From: Pseudomonadota bacterium | Lineage (GTDB): Bacteria > Pseudomonadota > Alphaproteobacteria > Rhizobiales > Kaistiaceae | Length of the DNA stretch: 5,498 bases | NCBI GenBank assembly: GCA_023433185.1 | Contig: JAEZEN010000536.1 | Location: forward strand, 1-5,498 | Reading direction: 5' to 3' | Shown here: in pieces, positions 1-5,498 of the stretch | Position numbering within the stretch: the stretch's first letter is position 1 | Layout: every line of letters starts with the position of its first letter | The notes under the pieces: generated by a model | Databases searched by the model: none | Seen by the model: only the letters and a program-made list of their open reading frames with translations | Told to the model about the DNA's origin: nothing | Made by a program: the position numbers and the translations under genes

Positions 1-1550
1 AGCCGGCGCCGCTCGAGGCCGTGCCGGACCTGCCGCCGGCGTCCCCGCCGCCCGGGCCTGCGACCCACCCCGCACCCGACACCGCGATCCTCGACCGGCT
101 GCCGGTTGCCCTCGTCCTCTATCGGGAGGACGCCGTGCTTCACGCCAATCGGGCGCTCTTCGACCTTCTCGGCCATGCCGACCTCGCCGCCTTCGTCGCC
201 GCCGGCGGCGTCGGGGCGATCTTCCCTGGCGGCGGAGAGGGCGGCAGGGGCGCGCCCGAGGACGGCCGGGTCGATGTCGTGCGCGCCGACGGCACGCGCC
301 TCGCGGTCGAGGCGCGTCTCCATGCCGTGCCCTGGGCGGGAGCCACGGCGATGATGCTGTCCCTCCTGCGCCTGGCGCCGGAGGCCGCGGAAGATGCCGA
401 GGACGAGGCGCTCGGCGCCTCGGAGGCGGTGGGGCTGGCCGAGCGGGTGCGCGAACTCGAGACGATCCTCGATACCGCGACCGACGGCGTCGTGCTCATC
501 GAGGGCGACGGCCGCATCGCCGGGCTGAACCACACCGCCGAGGCGCTGTTCGGCGTCGAGAGCGACGATGTCGCCGGCGCGCCCTTCACCGACCTCCTCG
601 CCGAGGAGAGCCGGCGCGCCGCGCTCGACTACATCGACGGCCTTGCCGCCAACGGGGTGGCGAGCGTCCTCAACGACGGCCGCGAAGTGATCGGCAAGGC
701 GTTGCGCGGCGGGCTCATCCCGCTGTTCATGACGATCGGGCGGCTCGGCGATTCCGGCAAGTACTGCGCCGTGCTCCGCGACATCACCCACTGGAAGAAC
801 GTCGAGGAGGAACTGGTCGCCGCGCGCCGCGCCGCCGAGGCGGCGAACGCCCAGAAGTCGGAGTTCCTCGCCAAGATCAGCCACGAGATCAGGACTCCGC
901 TCAACGCCATCATCGGCTTTTCCGAGGTGATGATGGAGGAGCGCTTCGGGCCGATCGGCAGCGACCGCTATCGCAGCTACCTCAAGGACATCCACGTCTC
1001 CGGCGAGCATCTGATGAGCCTGATCAACGACCTGCTGGACCTTTCCAAGGTCGAGGCCGGCAGGCTGGATCTCAGCTTCGAGGCGGTGTCGCTCAACGAC
1101 GTGATCCGCGACGCCGTGGCCCTCATGCAGCCGCAGGCCAACCGCGAGCGGGTGATCATCCGGACCTCGCTCGCCACTGGCCTGCCCGACGTCGTCGCCG
1201 ACCTGCGCTCGCTCCGCCAGATCCTCCTCAATCTTCTTTCCAATGCCGTCAAATTCACCCGTTCCGGCGGCCAGGTGATCGTCGCCACCACGCTCGAGGA
1301 CAGCGGCGAGGTCGTCGTCCGCATCCGCGACACCGGCATCGGCATGTCGGCGGTCGATATCGACACGGCGATGAAGCCCTTCCGCCAGATCGCGACTTCC
1401 GGTCGCCCGCGCGAGGGGACGGGCCTCGGCCTGCCGCTGACGAAGGCGCTGGTCGAGGCGAACCGCGCGAGCTTCGCCATCGACAGCGTTCCCAACCAGG
1501 GGACCCTCGTCCGCGTCACCTTCCCGACGACCCGGGTGCTGGCCGGCTGA
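1..1550 (+). CDS. pdhS: PdhS-type cell-cycle sensor histidine kinase, C-terminal part (5' end outside window)
   Basis: This is a cytoplasmic histidine kinase of the DivJ/PleC/PdhS family. In Brucella, PdhS is a roughly 1000-residue polar kinase that acts on DivK and so on the CtrA cell-cycle network. The frame has no stop back to position 3, so the GTG at 21 is not a convincing start; about half the protein is probably missing. Numbering residues from that GTG: Pro-rich linker 1-19; degenerate PAS 20-115; PAS 145-257, ending in DIT; short helical linker 258-281; HisKA from 282 with phospho-acceptor H288 in the box SHEIRTPLNAIIGFSE; HATPase_c about 395-505 with N box N408, G1 box DTGIGM at 437 and G2 box GTGLGL at 466-471. 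All catalytic boxes are intact. No membrane segment or receiver domain is visible in this part. The PAS stretch LNDGREVIGKA, the motif KPFRQ and the ending TRVLAG match remembered Brucella PdhS closely. The exact paralogue (PdhS, PdhS1 or PdhS2) is inferred. The stop is TGA. Confidence 0.86.
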   Translation, partial: PAPLEAVPDLPPASPPPGPATHPAPDTAILDRLPVALVLYREDAVLHANRALFDLLGHADLAAFVAAGGVGAIFPGGGEGGRGAPEDGRVDVVRADGTRLAVEARLHAVPWAGATAMMLSLLRLAPEAAEDAEDEALGASEAVGLAERVRELETILDTATDGVVLIEGDGRIAGLNHTAEALFGVESDDVAGAPFTDLLAEESRRAALDYIDGLAANGVASVLNDGREVIGKALRGGLIPLFMTIGRLGDSGKYCAVLRDITHWKNVEEELVAARRAAEAANAQKSEFLAKISHEIRTPLNAIIGFSEVMMEERFGPIGSDRYRSYLKDIHVSGEHLMSLINDLLDLSKVEAGRLDLSFEAVSLNDVIRDAVALMQPQANRERVIIRTSLATGLPDVVADLRSLRQILLNLLSNAVKFTRSGGQVIVATTLEDSGEVVVRIRDTGIGMSAVDIDTAMKPFRQIATSGRPREGTGLGLPLTKALVEANRASFAIDSVPNQGTLVRVTFPTTRVLAG

Positions 1551-1560
1551 CGCGCCGGCC
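1541..1560. terminator. Stem-loop between convergent pdhS and aacS, candidate bidirectional terminator
   Basis: GGCCGGC (1541-1547) and GCCGGCC (1554-1560) form a perfect 7-bp GC stem with a 6-base loop, TGACGC, that contains the pdhS stop codon. On the minus strand it begins 12 bases after the aacS stop, so it could serve both genes. No T-tract follows on either side, so a classical intrinsic terminator is not shown. In such GC-rich DNA a stem this short can also arise by chance or by codon constraint. Confidence 0.4.
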
Positions 1561-1571
1561 GTGCCGCGGAG

Positions 1572-3530
<1,959 letters not shown>

Positions 3531-3537
3531 GTGCGGG

Positions 3538-3541
3538 CTCC
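3538..3541 (-). promoter_or_regulatory. Ribosome binding site of aacS
   Basis: Read on the minus strand, GGAG lies seven bases before the TTG codon at 3530-3528. This spacing is near optimal. It supports TTG as the true start, because the frame has no other usual start codon upstream and the family-typical PLWTPS motif begins only seven residues in. Confidence 0.7.
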
Positions 3542-3561
3542 GGGATCGGGGAGGGATCGGG
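3542..3561. repeat. Two tandem copies of GGGATCGGG with 11-bp period
   Basis: GGGATCGGG occurs at 3542-3550 and again at 3553-3561, an 11-base period or about one helical turn. The pair lies just upstream of the aacS ribosome binding site, in its probable untranslated leader. It could be a tandem protein-binding site or a chance result of G-rich sequence; nothing here identifies a regulator. Confidence 0.5.
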
Positions 3562-3576
3562 AAATCACGAATTTCC
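3560..3576. promoter_or_regulatory. 17-bp dyad (GGAAAT-N5-ATTTCC), candidate operator
   Basis: GGAAAT (3560-3565) and ATTTCC (3571-3576) are perfect inverted repeats separated by CACGA. The dyad sits in the least GC-rich part of the divergent region. It abuts the candidate -35 box of the asmA promoter, and lies between the aacS start and its presumed promoter. Such a dyad is typical of dimeric helix-turn-helix regulators. The regulator is unknown, and a short RNA hairpin in the aacS leader is an alternative reading. Confidence 0.4.
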
Positions 3577-3604
3577 TTGCGAATCCGAGCATTTCTTCCT
3601 ATCC
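3576..3604 (+). promoter_or_regulatory. Candidate housekeeping-sigma promoter for the AsmA-family gene
   Basis: CTTGCG (3576-3581) and CTATCC (3599-3604) are separated by 17 bases. They resemble the alphaproteobacterial housekeeping pattern CTTGAC-17-CTATAT at four of six positions each. Transcription would begin near 3611, leaving a leader of roughly 26 bases before the ATG at 3638. A GANTC site (3581-3585) overlaps the last base of the -35 box. This is a match by eye to a loose consensus. Confidence 0.45.
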
Positions 3605-3622
3605 GGAAGCCGGCTAGTCAAG
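3593..3622 (-). promoter_or_regulatory. Tentative promoter for aacS
   Basis: On the minus strand, CTTGAC (3622-3617) is an exact match to the alphaproteobacterial -35 consensus. The hexamer at the expected -10 distance (3598-3593, GAAGAA) is a poor match, so the promoter would be weak, activator-dependent or misidentified. If real, it overlaps the divergent asmA promoter, and the 17-bp dyad and 11-bp repeats fall in the aacS leader. Confidence 0.25.
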
Positions 3623-3625
3623 AGG
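3620..3625 (+). promoter_or_regulatory. Ribosome binding site of the AsmA-family gene
   Basis: AAGAGG lies 12 bases before the ATG at 3638, slightly further than ideal. It is the only Shine-Dalgarno-like sequence close to this start. It supports ATG 3638 over the in-frame upstream TTG at 3479, which would place the first residues inside the divergent aacS gene. Confidence 0.45.
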
Positions 3626-3637
3626 CGAACAGCGCAA

Positions 3638-5467
3638 ATGGCACGGACACGGTCCCGCGGCACCCGGCGCCTCGCGGTGATGGTTCTTGCCGTCGTCGCG
3701 ATAATCGGCGCCGTTGCGGTCGCCGTGCCGTTCCTCATATCGAGCGATGCGGTCAAGAAGCGCATCTCGGACCAGATCACCTACTTCACCGGCCGAACGT
3801 TCACCTTCACCGGCGACGCGAAGCTCCGCCTGTTCCCGTACCTGACGGTGCGGCTACAGGACGTGCAACTGGCCAACCCGGACGGCCGGAGTCCCTTCAT
3901 CTCGGGCGGCGTGATGATCGGCAAGCTCGAGATCCTGCCGCTGCTGACCGGGCGACTGGAGTTCGCCGAGTTCCGGCTGGCCAATCCGAAGATCGCGCTG
4001 GCCGTGGACGCCGAGGGGGCACCCAACTGGATCCTCGATCAGGGGGTGGTCGGCACGCTCGCCTCGAAGGGCGATTCCGAACTGCCCGCGGACGACCCGT
4101 CGCCACCGTCGGCGCGGGCCGACATCAGCCTCGGCCGCTTCCTGATCCGCAACGGCACCGTCACCTATGCCGATGCCCGCAACGGGATGGCCGAGACCTT
4201 CACCGATGTGAACGTCGACCTCGACTGGCGAAGCACCGTCGATGCGGCGAACGGCAAGGGTGGCTTCAAGTGGCGCGACCAGCCGGTCACCTTCACCGGC
4301 GAGATCAATGCCCCTCTGACGCTGCTTGCAGGCGGCCATTCGCCTTTCCGGGTGACGGCGGAATCCGCTCCCGCCACGCTGGCCTTCGAAGGCGTGGCGC
4401 GGCAGTTCGACGGCATGCAGCTCGAGGGCGACGCGAGCTTCCGCGTGCCGTCGATCCCGGCTCTCGCCGCATGGCTCGGCACCCCGCTCGGCGAGCGGGT
4501 CCTGGTCGGCGCGGCCTCGCTGTCGGGGAAGCTGACGTGGGTCGCCGCCACCTTCAACCTGCAGAACGCCACGATCGACATCGACGGCAATGTCGGCGAA
4601 GGCGCACTGACGGCGACGCTGGTGAGTGGACGGCCCAGCTTCCAGGGGACGCTCGATTTCGCGAGCTTCGACTCCGCCCCGGCCGTCGCGGTGCTCGAGT
4701 CGGCGATCGACGCGAATGGCGCCTGGCGGGACACCCCGGTCAACCTGCCCATCGTCGGCGCCGCCGATCTCGACCTCCGCCTCTCGGCGGGCCAGGCCCT
4801 GGCCGGAGGCACGGAGATCGGTCCGCTGGCGATGACCCTGCTGGCGCGGAACGGGGACCTCATGGTCGAGGTCGGCGAGGCGCATCTCGGCAATGGCTTC
4901 GTCGACGCACGCCTCCAGGCGCGCATCGTCGACGAGGTGCTCTCGGTGGCGGCGGCGCTGAAGGGCGAAGACGTTGCGGCCGAGGGGGTGGCGGGTCTGT
5001 TCGGCATGACCGGCGTCACCGGGACGGGTGAGGTCGCGGTGACGGTGGCGGGTGAAGGCGCGACCTGGGGCGAACTGGTCTCGGACCTGACCGGAACGGT
5101 CAACCTCGACCTTGCCGGCGGTGCCCTGACCGGGATCGACCTCGCCGGAATACCCGCGGCGGTCGCCGGAGAGGAGGGGGCGTCGCCGTTTCGCGGCAGT
5201 ACCGGCTTCAGCCATCTCGGCGCCAACCTCACCGTTGCCGGCGGCCTTGTGGCCACCGACGATTTCGTCGTCGCCGGCCCGGGTTACCGGCTCGATCTCG
5301 CCGGCAAGTTCGCCGTCGCCGGCCCGGCGGTCGAGGCGCGCGGCATCTTCACGATCGAAGGCGATCCGCCGCGCGACGTGCCGTTCCTGCTCAACGGACC
5401 GTGGTCGGCACCGGTCTTCCAGCCCGATCTCGGGGCACCGCTCCTGCGCAGTCCCGGCAACGGATAG
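3638..5467 (+). CDS. AsmA-family envelope protein
   Basis: This is a single-pass inner-membrane protein with a large periplasmic part. AsmA-like proteins (AsmA, TamB, YhdP) form long beta-rich grooves and are linked to phospholipid transport and outer-membrane homeostasis. With the ATG at 3638 the product has 609 residues, close to E. coli AsmA. Features: basic cytoplasmic start MARTRSRGTRR; one hydrophobic segment at about 12-34; then the AsmA N-terminal signature with FLISSDAVKKRI at 32-43, TGRTFTFTGDAKLRLFPYLT at 51-70 and LANPKIALAVDAEGAPNW at 114-131. An acidic/Pro-rich spacer follows at about 144-160, then repetitive beta-strand-like sequence. The C-terminal AsmA-like region spans about 478-595 (DLTGTVNLDLAGGALTGIDL, then LNGPWSAPVFQPD). 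I see no cysteine, which suits a periplasmic protein. The frame extends upstream to 3479, but that part overlaps divergent aacS and would place a non-homologous tail before the anchor. Family assignment is firm; the transported substrate is unknown. The stop is TAG. Confidence 0.9.
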   Translation: MARTRSRGTRRLAVMVLAVVAIIGAVAVAVPFLISSDAVKKRISDQITYFTGRTFTFTGDAKLRLFPYLTVRLQDVQLANPDGRSPFISGGVMIGKLEILPLLTGRLEFAEFRLANPKIALAVDAEGAPNWILDQGVVGTLASKGDSELPADDPSPPSARADISLGRFLIRNGTVTYADARNGMAETFTDVNVDLDWRSTVDAANGKGGFKWRDQPVTFTGEINAPLTLLAGGHSPFRVTAESAPATLAFEGVARQFDGMQLEGDASFRVPSIPALAAWLGTPLGERVLVGAASLSGKLTWVAATFNLQNATIDIDGNVGEGALTATLVSGRPSFQGTLDFASFDSAPAVAVLESAIDANGAWRDTPVNLPIVGAADLDLRLSAGQALAGGTEIGPLAMTLLARNGDLMVEVGEAHLGNGFVDARLQARIVDEVLSVAAALKGEDVAAEGVAGLFGMTGVTGTGEVAVTVAGEGATWGELVSDLTGTVNLDLAGGALTGIDLAGIPAAVAGEEGASPFRGSTGFSHLGANLTVAGGLVATDDFVVAGPGYRLDLAGKFAVAGPAVEARGIFTIEGDPPRDVPFLLNGPWSAPVFQPDLGAPLLRSPGNG

Positions 5468-5473
5468 GGCGGC

Positions 5474-5490
5474 GCGGGTCAGTGTCCCGC
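5474..5490 (+). terminator. Possible terminator hairpin after the AsmA-family gene
   Basis: GCGGG (5474-5478) and CCCGC (5486-5490) form a 5-bp stem around the 7-base loop TCAGTGT, seven bases past the stop codon. Imperfect GC pairing may extend outward. The window ends eight bases later, so any T-tract or the full stem cannot be judged. Confidence 0.28.
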
Positions 5491-5498
5491 CGCGGCGC

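Noticed and set aside
3603..3613. CCGG-AAG-CCGG inverted repeat
   Set aside because: Only four bp per arm in GC-rich DNA; expected by chance.
3854..5215. Long minus-strand open frames opposite asmA (453 and 363 codons)
   Set aside because: They are antisense shadows with biased, motif-free composition and no ribosome binding site worth noting. The AsmA reading on + is unambiguous.
5265..5332. Repeated VAGP-coding segments near the end of asmA
   Set aside because: The short shared stretch GTCGCCGGCCCG reflects beta-strand repetition with similar codon choice and is too short to call a DNA repeat.

Overview
This is a GC-rich chromosomal window (roughly two-thirds G+C or more, by eye), with codons ending mostly in G or C. 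It most likely comes from an alphaproteobacterium of the order Hyphomicrobiales (Rhizobiales). The main reason is the first gene, which closely matches the C-terminal half of PdhS, the DivJ/PleC-type cell-cycle histidine kinase known from Brucella, as I remember that family. A single GANTC (CcrM-type) site in the only intergenic promoter region also fits.

Layout: (1) From the left edge to 1550 on + lies the 3' part of pdhS; the frame is open through the left edge, so the gene starts outside the window. (2) At 1572-3530 on - lies a complete acetoacetyl-CoA synthetase gene (aacS), convergent with pdhS, with only 21 bp between the two stop codons and a perfect 7-bp stem-loop over the pdhS stop. 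(3) A 107-bp divergent intergenic region (3531-3637) holds a plausible alphaproteobacterial promoter for the right-hand gene, a weaker candidate for aacS, a 17-bp dyad and an 11-bp tandem repeat. (4) At 3638-5467 on + lies a complete AsmA-family gene. (5) The last 31 bp contain a short GC hairpin that may be the start of a terminator.

The genes do not form an operon. pdhS faces aacS, and aacS and asmA diverge. Their roles differ: PdhS acts in polar cell-cycle signalling (DivK/CtrA network), AacS activates acetoacetate during ketone-body or polyhydroxybutyrate use, and AsmA acts in envelope homeostasis. I see no mobile element, CRISPR, RNA gene or novel multi-gene system. The window looks like ordinary core chromosome, and the points worth checking are regulatory (the divergent promoter region) and annotational (the TTG start of aacS and the misleading starts of the pdhS fragment and asmA).
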